Origin: Methylomonas methanica MC09
GTDB lineage: Bacteria > Pseudomonadota > Gammaproteobacteria > Methylococcales > Methylomonadaceae
Direction: 5' to 3'
NCBI RefSeq assembly: GCF_000214665.1
Contig: NC_015572.1
Coordinates: forward strand, 4,987,682-5,051,681
Length of the DNA: 64,000 bases
The first letter of the stretch is position 1. Every line of letters begins with the position of its first letter. The translations under genes and the position numbers were made by a program. Positions 47,042-55,458 of the stretch are shown piece after piece. The notes beneath the pieces are model-generated. The model saw only the letters and a program-made list of their open reading frames with translations. It had not been told where the DNA came from and made no database searches.

Positions 47042-47533
47042 ATGAAAAGCTTATCCATCATTGCACTATTAAGCGTGTTGGTTCTGACCGGCTGCTATCC
47101 AGCCTATCAGCGAGGCTATACCGGATACAGCAGCAGCTATGGCGGCGTTTACGGCGTGCGGAGTTATTCCGGTTATCCGGCGTCGACGTATTACCGGCGA
47201 AGCACTATTCCGAGTTATTCTTACCGATATAACACGCCGCATCACAACTACGGCCATGGCGGACAACGCTATGATCGGGATTGGGGACAGAACCGGCACG
47301 GCCAGAGTAGACACCGTCGCTGGGACAATTCGTCCAACTCGCATCACAAACACGCTCCCCAAGTGCACAACAGGCGGAATTACAGCGATCACAATGCCGC
47401 ATGGCAAGGTGTTCCGCATGCCAATCATTATGGACAAAGAAGCAACGGTGGCGGCACAAGATGGCGTGACCATGACCGTAATCGCCGAGAGGGCAATTCC
47501 GGCCGGCATCACGGTCATGACGGCGGGCGGTGA
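47042..47533 (+). CDS. Basic His/Tyr/Arg-rich lipoprotein, 163 aa
   Basis: MKSLSIIALLSVLVLTGC is a lipoprotein signal (lipobox LTGC), so the mature part is anchored to a membrane. It is low-complexity: first Tyr/Ser/Gly repeats (RGYTGYSSSYGGVYGVRSYSG), then His/Arg/Asn stretches (HGGQRYDRDWGQNRHGQSRHR, RNRREGNSGRHHGHDGGR). Dozens of His residues could bind metal ions or acidic polymers; that is inference. A GAGGTCATC ribosome site precedes it. Function unknown. It is convergent with kup. Confidence 0.72.
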   Translation: MKSLSIIALLSVLVLTGCYPAYQRGYTGYSSSYGGVYGVRSYSGYPASTYYRRSTIPSYSYRYNTPHHNYGHGGQRYDRDWGQNRHGQSRHRRWDNSSNSHHKHAPQVHNRRNYSDHNAAWQGVPHANHYGQRSNGGGTRWRDHDRNRREGNSGRHHGHDGGR

Positions 47534-47539
47534 TCCGAC

Positions 47540-49426
47540 TTATAGTTCGACGCGGATACCGAGTTCAATCACCCGGTCGACGGGTATTTTGAAAAAGGCA
47601 ATGGGGCTGGCGCTGTTGTGGGTTAAAAAGCGGAATAACGAGCGTTGCCAGGTCGGCATGGGGTTTTTACGCCGGAACACCAAACGTTCGCTACCGATGA
47701 AAAACGAGACTGTTTTCTGATCGACGTCCAGGCCTTCGTGACAGCATAATTGCAACGCCCGCCTAACATCCTGTTCTTCCTGAAAGCCAAAATACAATTT
47801 TACCCGGAAGAAGTTGCCGGTATCGCCAAATGAACGAATTTTTACCCTATGAGCCTCATCGACATAAGGCTCTTCCTTGGTGACGATGGTCAATACCACG
47901 ATTTTCGAATGCATGACATGGTTATGCTCCAAGTTGTGTAATAGGACTTGCGGCACGCCATGCAGGCTTCGAGCCATGTAAATTGCTGTGCCGGGTACCG
48001 TCACCAAAGGGCGGGATTTGATTTGCTCCTGCAATTCCTCGAACAAAACCCGCCGCTCTTCCAGGTATTTTGCCAGCATTTCCTTACCCCTGATCCAGGT
48101 AGTCATGATGACGAAAAGTAAGCTGGCTACGGCCAGCGGCAACCAACCGCCCGTCTGAATTTTTAGGCTGTTTGAGGCCAGGAACATAAGGTCGATCAAT
48201 AAAAACAAAGATAAAAAACTAATATTGGTTATCTTGCCCCAATGCGATAAAGTTTGTATCACGATAAAAGCCAGAATGGTGTCGACTATCATGGTACCGG
48301 TTACCGCAATCCCATAAGCCGATGCCAGCGCGGATGAGCTTTTAAAGCTGATTACCAGTAATAACACGGACGCCATCAACAGCCAGTTCACTGTTGGCAT
48401 ATAAAGCTGTCCCAGCCCCTTGTGCGTGACATGCTGAATATCCATGCGCGGACAATAGCCCAATTTGATAGCTTGACGAGTCACTGAAAACGCACCGGAA
48501 ATAACTGCTTGCGAGGTAATACAGGTGGCCAATATCGCCAGAATCATCATCGGATATAGCAACCAGCCGGGCGCCATCATATAAAACGGATTAATCAAGG
48601 CCTCAGGGTTATTAATCAGCAATGCGCCTTGGCCGAAATAATTCAATAACAAAGCCGGAAATACATAACCAAACCAAGCCAACCGGATCGGCTTCAAGCC
48701 GAAGTTACCCATGTCTGCGTACAGCGTTTCCGCACCGGTGATGACCAGCACCACCCCGCCCATGATGACAAACGCTTGCCAGCCTAATTCGAGCATTAGT
48801 TTGAATGCATACACCGGGTTTATGGCCATCAATACCTCGGGATATTCAACAATATTCACTAATCCCAAGATTGCCAGCACGGCAAACCAAATCGCCATGA
48901 TGGGCGAAAAAAAATGGCTGAGTTGGCGACTGCCCTTGGTTTGTAGAATAAATAACGCGCTCAACACGATCAAGGTCAGCGGAATCACCAGATTCTCGAA
49001 ACGCGGTGAGATGACCTTAATGCCTTCGATGGCGCTCAGCACTGAAATGGCCGGGGTAATGATACTGTCCCCATAAAATAAGGAAGCTCCAAGTAGCCCT
49101 AGAAATAGGACAAGCCGTTTACGTTTCGGGTGGTATTTGCAGCTTTGCAGGGCCAGAGCCATCAAAGCGATGATGCCGCCTTCGCCTTGATTATCCGCCC
49201 GCATGATGAATGTAGTGTATTTGGTAGCCACTACCAAAGTTAAAGCCCAGAAAATCAGGGATAAAACGCCCAGAATATGTCCGGTATCGGCAGGCAATCC
49301 GCCATGAAAAATTTCTTTTAAAGCATATAGAGGGCTGGTGCCTATGTCGGCAAAAACCACGCCGATTGCGCAATATGCCAGGTACGTGAAACGTTCTTTG
49401 GGTGAAGCCGGAGGTTTTGCGGACAT
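47540..49426 (-). CDS. kup: Potassium uptake protein Kup
   Basis: A low-affinity proton-coupled potassium importer of 628 residues. It starts MSAKPPASPKERFTYLAYCAIGVVFADIGTSPLYALKEIFHGG, the family's first helix. About twelve membrane segments follow, including DNQGEGGIIALMALALQ and ALLLNYFGQGALLINNPEA, then a C-terminal cytoplasmic tail (EEPYVDEAHRVKIRSFGDTGNFFRVKLYFGFQEEQDV). The upstream in-frame extension of 45 codons lacks family similarity. Confidence 0.95.
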   Translation of the reverse strand: MSAKPPASPKERFTYLAYCAIGVVFADIGTSPLYALKEIFHGGLPADTGHILGVLSLIFWALTLVVATKYTTFIMRADNQGEGGIIALMALALQSCKYHPKRKRLVLFLGLLGASLFYGDSIITPAISVLSAIEGIKVISPRFENLVIPLTLIVLSALFILQTKGSRQLSHFFSPIMAIWFAVLAILGLVNIVEYPEVLMAINPVYAFKLMLELGWQAFVIMGGVVLVITGAETLYADMGNFGLKPIRLAWFGYVFPALLLNYFGQGALLINNPEALINPFYMMAPGWLLYPMMILAILATCITSQAVISGAFSVTRQAIKLGYCPRMDIQHVTHKGLGQLYMPTVNWLLMASVLLLVISFKSSSALASAYGIAVTGTMIVDTILAFIVIQTLSHWGKITNISFLSLFLLIDLMFLASNSLKIQTGGWLPLAVASLLFVIMTTWIRGKEMLAKYLEERRVLFEELQEQIKSRPLVTVPGTAIYMARSLHGVPQVLLHNLEHNHVMHSKIVVLTIVTKEEPYVDEAHRVKIRSFGDTGNFFRVKLYFGFQEEQDVRRALQLCCHEGLDVDQKTVSFFIGSERLVFRRKNPMPTWQRSLFRFLTHNSASPIAFFKIPVDRVIELGIRVEL

Positions 49427-49649
49427 AGGGTATCTGCGAAAAACGGGATATGTGTGGAAATTATGCCACAGTTTGTGATTTCCAACGCGAATTGTATTTT
49501 TTGTATGCCGATAGTCTGTGCCTGCCGCGATAAACAATCCGTTAATTGCGGCTGACGGCAAAGCCCGTTATCCCTTACAATGGCAGGAATTTTTGATCAG
49601 TCTTTTAAGAACTGTTTTATATTTTCATTTTTAAAGCAACGAGGGCGCT

Positions 49650-50438
49650 TTGCAGAACCACGATACAGCTTCGTTTGGTGATACAACCGCAGTTAAGGAA
49701 ACAACCTCTTTAGGACGCCGCATTTGGTTGGCTTTAATGGGAGAAGAACGGCCTTGCGATATGTTGGTGCTATTGCTGACGCTGGTGCTGCTCTTGCATG
49801 TATGGCTGCTAACCGTCCTGATGAAACCCAAAGAAAAAATTACCGAGGCCATACCTTTGGTGATGGAAGTGAGCATGATTGCAATATCAGCTCCCAAACC
49901 CGCGGTGGAGCCACCAAAACCGGCTCCGGCTCCGCCACCTCCGCCCCCGCCGCCAAAAAAACAACCACCGCCGAAAAAACCGAAGACAAAACCGGTCGTT
50001 AAAAAACCCACGCCGGTAGTGCAGCAGGAGGTACCCGATTTCGCGCCGTTTGAGCCAACGACACCTCCCCCGCAGAATACGCAATCGACATCGAATTCCG
50101 CGACGGCTTCCTCAAGCAACAGTCAGGCGAAGGAAACCAATAACGCCCCTGTGTTTACTGAAGCGAATTTCCGGGCTAATTATGCGCACAACCCGAAACC
50201 GCATTATCCGGCTATCGCCCGCAGCCGCGGCTGGCAGGGAAAAGTTTTGCTGCGAGTCAAAGTATCCGCACAGGGATTGAGTGATCACGTAGCAGTGGAG
50301 CAATCCAGCGGCCACGAAATACTGGATGAATCGGCCATAGAGGCTGTGCAAAAGTGGCGTTTCATTCCGGCAAAACGTGGCGATACGCCGGTTGCCAGTT
50401 CGGTGATCGTGCCTATTGATTTTAAATTGCGTAATTAG
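49650..50438 (+). CDS. tonB: TonB energy-transducing protein
   Basis: Links the ExbB-ExbD motor to outer-membrane receptors. 262 residues: an N-terminal membrane anchor (MLVLLLTLVLLLHVWLLTVLM), a long Pro/Lys-rich periplasmic spacer (APAPPPPPPPPKKQPPPKKPK), then the TonB C-terminal fold with YPAIARSRGWQGKVLLRVKVSAQGL and AVQKWRFIPAKRG. The start is a TTG at 49650, five bases after GAGGG; no ATG is suitably placed upstream. It heads tonB-exbB-exbD. Confidence 0.92.
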   Translation: MQNHDTASFGDTTAVKETTSLGRRIWLALMGEERPCDMLVLLLTLVLLLHVWLLTVLMKPKEKITEAIPLVMEVSMIAISAPKPAVEPPKPAPAPPPPPPPPKKQPPPKKPKTKPVVKKPTPVVQQEVPDFAPFEPTTPPPQNTQSTSNSATASSSNSQAKETNNAPVFTEANFRANYAHNPKPHYPAIARSRGWQGKVLLRVKVSAQGLSDHVAVEQSSGHEILDESAIEAVQKWRFIPAKRGDTPVASSVIVPIDFKLRN

Positions 50439-50460
50439 AACTATAATTCAGGAGACTTTA

Positions 50461-51126
50461 ATGCCTTTTCATGTTGAAACTGCCTTCATCATCGATGGCA
50501 CACTGTACACGCTGCTGGTGTTTTCACTGGTAACGTGGACTTTGATATTTTTCAAGGTTTGGCAATTCGCTAAAAATAATTATTACAACAAACGCTACAG
50601 CATCGCTTTTTGGGATGCCAAGGATTTGCAATCGGCGGAACAATTACCAAGTGAGCAATGTAGAGGCCCGAAGGCACGCATTGCCAAGTGCGGTTTTTCC
50701 TGGTTAACAGAGTTAAAGGATCCGGTGGCGGCAGCCAGCCTGAAATTTCGCGGCGCGCCGCAGGATCTCTTAGAACAAGCGTTACGTAAACAGACCCAGG
50801 AAGAGCAGCGGCGCATGGAGAGTGGTCTGACCATGCTTGCCAGCATCGGTAGTACCGCGCCGTTTGTGGGGCTGTTCGGTACGGTAATGGGCATCATGAA
50901 CGCCATGCACGACATCAGTGCCAGCGGATCCGCCAGTTTGGATGTCGTGGCGGGCCCGATAGGCGATGCGTTAATTGCTACAGCTATCGGTATTGCGGTT
51001 GCAGTACCGGCAGTATTGGCCTATAACTTTTTCATACGCCGCGCCAAACACCATCGAGCTTCCCTCGAGCATTTTGTCGACGGTTTTTTACATATCGCCT
51101 TTGGCGAAAAAACAACGAAGGAGTAG
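50461..51126 (+). CDS. exbB: ExbB/MotA-TolQ-family proton channel subunit
   Basis: A 221-residue inner-membrane stator subunit. Helix 1 is IDGTLYTLLVFSLVTWTLIFFKVW; after a cytoplasmic loop the MotA/TolQ signature LTMLASIGSTAPFVGLFGTVMGIMNAM and AGPIGDALIATAIGIAVAVPAVLAYNFF follow. CAGGAGACTTTAATG is a good ribosome site. It works with ExbD and TonB to use proton motive force for receptor-driven import. Confidence 0.93.
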   Translation: MPFHVETAFIIDGTLYTLLVFSLVTWTLIFFKVWQFAKNNYYNKRYSIAFWDAKDLQSAEQLPSEQCRGPKARIAKCGFSWLTELKDPVAAASLKFRGAPQDLLEQALRKQTQEEQRRMESGLTMLASIGSTAPFVGLFGTVMGIMNAMHDISASGSASLDVVAGPIGDALIATAIGIAVAVPAVLAYNFFIRRAKHHRASLEHFVDGFLHIAFGEKTTKE

Positions 51127-51137
51127 GAGTAACTTAG

Positions 51138-51548
51138 ATGGGATTTAAAACGCAATCAGACGACGACGAAGCGGTTAGCGAGATTAACGTCACGCCGCTG
51201 GTGGATGTCATGTTGGTGCTGGTGATTATTTTGTTGGTCACCGCACCCTTGTTGACTCAATCAGTGAACGTGGCGCTTCCTAAAACCGCTTCCACCACCC
51301 CCGATACCGAAAAGCAACCCATGCAACTCGGTATCGACGCCCAAGGCGGCGTCACCCTCAACAAAGCTCCCATCGCCGACTTGGCGGCCTTGGAAACAAC
51401 CTTGCAAAACGACTTAGCGTCAAACCCGGAATTGACTGTACACGTATACGCCGACGAGGCGGTAAACTACGGTAAAGTCGCGGAAGTTATGGCAACCGTA
51501 CAACATGCCGGTATTGCCAAACTGGCGTTTGTGACAGTAGAAAAATAA
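51138..51548 (+). CDS. exbD: ExbD/TolR-family stator subunit
   Basis: A 136-residue partner of ExbB. The single membrane helix carries the essential aspartate in SEINVTPLVDVMLVLVIILLVTAPLL; the periplasmic domain ends with KVAEVMATVQHAGIAKLAFVTVEK. It starts 11 bases after exbB and ends just before rimK, which is convergent. Confidence 0.94.
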   Translation: MGFKTQSDDDEAVSEINVTPLVDVMLVLVIILLVTAPLLTQSVNVALPKTASTTPDTEKQPMQLGIDAQGGVTLNKAPIADLAALETTLQNDLASNPELTVHVYADEAVNYGKVAEVMATVQHAGIAKLAFVTVEK

Positions 51549-51599
51549 TAATTTGGTGGTGGTCGGCATATCTGAGTTGCGAAGCTTCAGATTGCCGGC

Positions 51600-52484
51600 T
51601 CATTTTCTTACAGGCAAGTTTTTTTCGATATATTCAATCATTAGGCCGGCTATATCTTTACCCGAGGCTTTTTCGATCCCTTCCAGGCCGGGCGAGGAGT
51701 TGACTTCCATCACCAACGGCCCGCGATTCGAGCGTAATAAATCCACCCCGCAAACATTCAAGCCCATAATTTTCGCGGCCCGTACTGCAGTAGCCCGTTC
51801 CAGCGGCGTCAGCCGTATCAATGCGGCGCTACCGCCGCGATGCAGGTTGGAACGAAATTCGCCGTCCTGACCCTGGCGTTTAATGGCCGCCACCACTTTG
51901 TCGCCTATTACGAAGCAGCGAATATCGCTGCCTTTGGATTCCTGGATGAACTCCTGCACCATGATATTGGCGTTCAGCCCCATAAAGGCTTGAATCACGC
52001 TACGCGCGGCATTGTCGGTTTCCGCCAACACCACGCCTATACCTTGCGAACCTTCCACCAGTTTGATAACTAAAGGTGCGCCGCCCACTTCGGCAATTAG
52101 ATCCTCGATATTGTCTGGATTATGCGCAAAAGCGGTGATTGGCAGATCGATACCCTTGCGGGCCAATAACTGGCTGGAGGCCATTTTGTCGCGGGAACGG
52201 CTGATGGAGGCCGAGTTATTCAGACAGAAGGTGTTCATCACCTCGAATTGCCGTAATACAGCCGTGCCGTAAAAGGTAATCGAAGCCCCTATCCGGGGAA
52301 TCACTGCGTCGTAGCCCAACAGGTTTTCGCCCTGATAATGTATCGAGGGCTTCATCGAGGTAATGTTCATGTAGCAGTGGGTGGGGTCCAGCACACGGGC
52401 TTGATGGCCGCGGGCCGCGGCGGCTTCCATCAGGCGCACGCTGGAATACAGCGTGGGGTCGCGGGATAAAATAGCGATCTTCAT
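51600..52484 (-). CDS. rimK: RimK-family ATP-grasp ligase (ribosomal protein S6 glutamate ligase)
   Basis: A 294-residue ATP-grasp enzyme that in E. coli adds glutamates to ribosomal protein S6. It starts [27 protein letters not shown]. The ATP-grasp domain has [27 protein letters not shown] (ATP loop), [29 protein letters not shown] and [29 protein letters not shown]. An ATG was chosen over an in-frame GTG two codons upstream. Confidence 0.92.
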   Translation of the reverse strand: MKIAILSRDPTLYSSVRLMEAAAARGHQARVLDPTHCYMNITSMKPSIHYQGENLLGYDAVIPRIGASITFYGTAVLRQFEVMNTFCLNNSASISRSRDKMASSQLLARKGIDLPITAFAHNPDNIEDLIAEVGGAPLVIKLVEGSQGIGVVLAETDNAARSVIQAFMGLNANIMVQEFIQESKGSDIRCFVIGDKVVAAIKRQGQDGEFRSNLHRGGSAALIRLTPLERATAVRAAKIMGLNVCGVDLLRSNRGPLVMEVNSSPGLEGIEKASGKDIAGLMIEYIEKNLPVRK

Positions 52485-52499
52485 GGCCACGCTTATTGC

Positions 52500-53174
52500 T
52501 TATAGTTGAATAGCCGCAAAATCGTTAACCTGGCGATGAGCGGCGCGGCTGTCGATAGCCCGATCTCGTACTAACCAACAGGTATCGAATCCGGCTGCGC
52601 GCGCGGCGTTGAGTTCGGCTTCTATGTCGGATAAAAATAAAATATCGCCGGCGGGCAGCTGTAATTGTCGGGCAATGGCCTGATAAGACGCCACCTCTTG
52701 TTTGCCGCCGATATGGGTGTCGAAGTAGCCGGAAAATAGCGGTGTCAAATCGCCGTATTCGGTATGTCCGAACAATAATTTTTGCGCATACACCGAACCG
52801 GACGAGTACACGTAAAGCACATAACCCTGAGCATGCCAGTCTTTTAAACGCTGGGCTGCATCCGGGTATACGTGGCCCTTGAATGCACCTTGCCGGTAGC
52901 CGTCTTGCCAGATTAAGCCCTGTAGCGACTTCAATGGGGTGATTTTTTGGTCGCGGTCGATCCAATCGATGAATTGGCTGATTAACCGTTCGTTTTCCAA
53001 ATCGGCCCCGGCGATTTGCCGCGCATCGTCCAGCAATGCTTTAACTTCCGGCTTCAGGCTATGTTGCCGGACAAAATCCGGCAAATGAGCGCGGGCATAG
53101 GGAAACAACACATCCTTAACGAAAGATAAGGACGACGTGGTACCTTCGATATCGGTGACGATAGCCTTGGTCAT
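52500..53174 (-). CDS. mtnC: Enolase-phosphatase E1 (methionine salvage)
   Basis: A 224-residue HAD phosphatase that enolises and dephosphorylates 2,3-diketo-5-methylthiopentyl-1-phosphate to the acireductone. It starts TKAIVTDIEGTTSSLSFVKDVLFPYA with the nucleophilic aspartate in DIEGTT, and continues with YVYSSGSVYAQKLLFGHTEYGDLTPLF and ILFLSDIEAELNAARAAGFDTCWLVR. It overlaps mtnD by four bases. Its product is the substrate of MtnD. Confidence 0.94.
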   Translation of the reverse strand: MTKAIVTDIEGTTSSLSFVKDVLFPYARAHLPDFVRQHSLKPEVKALLDDARQIAGADLENERLISQFIDWIDRDQKITPLKSLQGLIWQDGYRQGAFKGHVYPDAAQRLKDWHAQGYVLYVYSSGSVYAQKLLFGHTEYGDLTPLFSGYFDTHIGGKQEVASYQAIARQLQLPAGDILFLSDIEAELNAARAAGFDTCWLVRDRAIDSRAAHRQVNDFAAIQL

Positions 53175-53728
53175 ATGCTCGCCAAATACTGTTCAAAAGT
53201 GGGGAAGCTGTCTGCAATCGGGTCACCGGTAAAGCTGGCAATCCAGCCATCTTCCGTAGTGAACAGGCGGATGCATTTAAAATCCGGCATTTCGCCCATG
53301 TCGAACCAGTGTTTGAGATGGGCCGGTACGCTGATCAAATCGCCTTGTTCGCAGAGAATGGCAAACACTTTGTCGTCGACATGTAAATAAAACAAACCCC
53401 GGCCCTCCACAAAAAACCGCACTTCAAAGTCGTCGTGGGTATGCTCGGACAGAAATTTTTGCCGCATGGCTTGTTTTTCCGGATGATCGGGTTTGAGGCT
53501 GACAACGTCCACCGACTTAAAACCAAACTGTTCGGTGAGCCTGTCTATGTGCTGTTGATAGGCATCCATGACGGTGAGAACTTCGACTTCCGAGATAAAT
53601 TCGCTGCCGGGTTCCCAGCGCTCGAATTGCACACCGATAGTCTTGAGTTGTTCTGAAATGGTGTCGAAATCACGGCAGGTATTACCCTGTTGCGGTTGAT
53701 TGGCCGGGTAGATAGTTAATGCGCTCAT
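53171..53728 (-). CDS. mtnD: Acireductone dioxygenase (methionine salvage)
   Basis: A 185-residue cupin metalloenzyme that with iron yields the methionine keto-acid and formate, or with nickel an off-pathway product. The metal-binding motif is FLSEHTHDDFEVRFFVEGRGLFYLHV (H-x-H...E), and a late His lies in HLKHWFDMG. It overlaps mtnC by four bases and mtnB by four bases. The three genes give a compact mtnBDC operon. Confidence 0.95.
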   Translation of the reverse strand: MSALTIYPANQPQQGNTCRDFDTISEQLKTIGVQFERWEPGSEFISEVEVLTVMDAYQQHIDRLTEQFGFKSVDVVSLKPDHPEKQAMRQKFLSEHTHDDFEVRFFVEGRGLFYLHVDDKVFAILCEQGDLISVPAHLKHWFDMGEMPDFKCIRLFTTEDGWIASFTGDPIADSFPTFEQYLASI

Positions 53729-54348
53729 GGTTGTTTCACTCCGTGTAGACGTATTTCACAATCGAATAAAAATTCCAGCGCCTCGAGATGGCGCAGGGTC
53801 TCTGCCACCGAGCCGCCCCAGGTGTAAAAACCGTGGCCGGCAATGATATAGGCATGTGTTTCGCCATACTGATCCAAAAACTCGTCCACTTGCGCCGCCA
53901 AGCGCGGGATATTCTGGTCGTTGGCGAAAATCGGAATGCTAATGCGGGTTTCGTGAGTATCGATGCCGGCAAGCGCCTTCAATAATTCATAATCTTCCAG
54001 AATGATTTCGGTTTTGAACAACCGGGCCGCCAGGGTGGCATTGATCGAATGCGGGTGCAGGATGGCTTGAACGTCGGGATAGCGTTGGTAAAGCGAGGTA
54101 TGCAGCAAGGTTTCCGCGGAGGGTTTTTGTCCGTCAAGTGACTGGCCGTGCGGGTCTATTAACATAATATCGTCCCGCTGCAATTGGCCTTTATGCCGGC
54201 CGGAAACCGTAATGGCGATGTTGCCGTCGGCAAGGCGCGCGGAAAAGTTACCGCTGGTAGCGGGTACCCAGCCCTTGCTGTCGATGAAGCGCCCGGCGGC
54301 GATCAATTCGTCGGCCTTGCTAAAAAATTCGTCGGTTTTTAAATTCAT
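53725..54348 (-). CDS. mtnB: Methylthioribulose-1-phosphate dehydratase
   Basis: A 207-residue class II aldolase-like zinc enzyme. It starts MNLKTDEFFSKADELIAAGRFIDSKGWVPATSGNFSARLADGNIAIT, with the substrate loop SGRHKGQLQRDDIMLID, the zinc ligands in AILHPHSINATLAARLF and HAYIIAGHGFYTWGGSVAETLRHLEALEFLF. A longer in-frame ORF would run into rnpB, so ATG 54348 is right. mtnA and mtnK are not in the window. Confidence 0.95.
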   Translation of the reverse strand: MNLKTDEFFSKADELIAAGRFIDSKGWVPATSGNFSARLADGNIAITVSGRHKGQLQRDDIMLIDPHGQSLDGQKPSAETLLHTSLYQRYPDVQAILHPHSINATLAARLFKTEIILEDYELLKALAGIDTHETRISIPIFANDQNIPRLAAQVDEFLDQYGETHAYIIAGHGFYTWGGSVAETLRHLEALEFLFDCEIRLHGVKQP

Positions 54349-54384
54349 GGGAAGGCTTTGCGAATTGCAAAAGAGAATAGAGAA

Positions 54385-54731
54385 AGAGTTGGCCTGTAAG
54401 CCGGGTTCTGTCGAGAACAGCCATTCATCTAGGCGGCAAGTCACCCTGCCGCTCAAGCAATCTACCCAGGCGCCGCGCGGGCCACGCGTATGCGCCTCTA
54501 TTTGATCTTGCTCCGGGTGGGGTTTTCCCTGCCACAGCTGTTACCAGCTGCGCGGTGCGCTCTTACCGCACCATTTCACCCTTACCGGGTTCTAAAAGAA
54601 CCAGGCGGTATATTTTCTGCGGCACTTTCCGTAGGCTCGCGCCTCCCAGGCATTACCTGGCACCCTGCCCTATGGAGCCCGGACTTTCCTCCCTTTCATT
54701 TGCATGAAACGGCGGCTGCTCGGCCAACTCT
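54385..54731 (-). ncRNA. rnpB: RNase P RNA
   Basis: The ribozyme subunit that removes 5' leaders from pre-tRNAs, a class A bacterial RNA. The 5' and 3' ends pair as the P1 stem: AGAGTTGGCC (54731-54722) with GGCCAACTCT (54394-54385). The conserved core GAGGAAAGTCCGGGCTCCAT, the loop GCCTGGGAGGCG, AGGGTGAAATGGTGCGGTAAGAGC and the downstream AGATGAATGGCTGTT and ACAGAACCCGGCTTACAG are all present. The size, about 347 bases, fits. A TATAAT box lies 8 bases upstream of the 5' end. Confidence 0.95.
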
Positions 54732-54738
54732 GCGGAGG

Positions 54739-54744
54739 ATTATA
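54739..54744 (-). promoter_or_regulatory. -10 box of rnpB
   Basis: A perfect TATAAT on the minus strand, 8 bases before the deduced 5' end of RNase P RNA. The -35 region (ATACTT, 17 bases further) is weak. Confidence 0.75.
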
Positions 54745-54792
54745 CAGAACTTCCAAAATGAAAGTATGCCGCAAAAAAAACTGGGTTTAGTT

Positions 54793-55260
54793 TTAGCTTT
54801 GGGCTTGGCCTTCGGCAATGCGTTTTTCCCGTTCCTCACGGGCGTGTTCCAGTTTGGAAAAAACCCGCAGGATATCGGTGGCGGACAAAATCCCGATCAG
54901 TTTGTTGCCTTCCACTACCGGCAAAGCGCCGATACGGTGATCGGCCATCATGGCAGCCGCTTCGGAAACCAAGGTTTCCGCCGTAACGGTATAAACGCCG
55001 CGGTGCATGATATGCACCACTTTTTGCGATACCACATGCAATTGGGTGTTGTCTTTATTAGGCTCTACCGCATTGGAGTTGCTTTTGGGTCCCAGCGCTT
55101 TATACAAATCGCGGTCGGAGACGATGCCGACCAACTTGCCTTTCTCCACTACTGGCAGATGACGAATTTTTTCGTAATGAATTAAAAAGAACACCCTATC
55201 GATCAGATCGTGGGGTTCAACGGTAAAAACTTTGCTGGTCATTAATTCAGCGACGCGCAT
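54793..55260 (-). CDS. Two-CBS-domain protein, 155 aa
   Basis: A soluble Bateman module of two CBS domains that usually senses adenosyl ligands. CBS1: MRVAELMTSKVFTVEPHDLIDRVFFLIHYEKIRHLPVVEKGKLVGIVSDRDLYKAL; CBS2: VVHIMHRGVYTVTAETLVSEAAAMMADHRIGALPVVEGNKLIGILSATDILR. The C-terminal tail is charged. There is no fused output domain, so it would act on another protein. ATG 55260 follows GGAGATCACC, an excellent ribosome site; an upstream ATG at 55329 is not used. Confidence 0.88.
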   Translation of the reverse strand: MRVAELMTSKVFTVEPHDLIDRVFFLIHYEKIRHLPVVEKGKLVGIVSDRDLYKALGPKSNSNAVEPNKDNTQLHVVSQKVVHIMHRGVYTVTAETLVSEAAAMMADHRIGALPVVEGNKLIGILSATDILRVFSKLEHAREEREKRIAEGQAQS

Positions 55261-55433
55261 GGTGATCTCCATATAAAGAATAGCGCTACAGAATAAGGAA
55301 ATAGCGGTGGCTTGACAAGGTAAAGACAAATTATCCGCTGTTCGAAGTTAGCGGGAACAAGACATAACCGGTTTCCGCCATTCCGGGTAATAAATCTACC
55401 TTACACAGATAAAACCCTTTTGAACGGGCAGTT

Positions 55434-55455
55434 ACGACAAGGCCATAATTGTCGT
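55434..55455 (-). terminator. Hairpin after proA
   Basis: Stem ACGACAA / TTGTCGT with an 8-base loop, within 25 bases of the proA stop. On the minus strand the following AACTGCCC has no T-run, so termination is uncertain. Confidence 0.35.
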
Positions 55456-55458
55456 TTT

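Noticed and set aside
54349-54456. N-terminal extension of mtnB
   Set aside because: The in-frame extension is a translation of the RNase P RNA 3' end.
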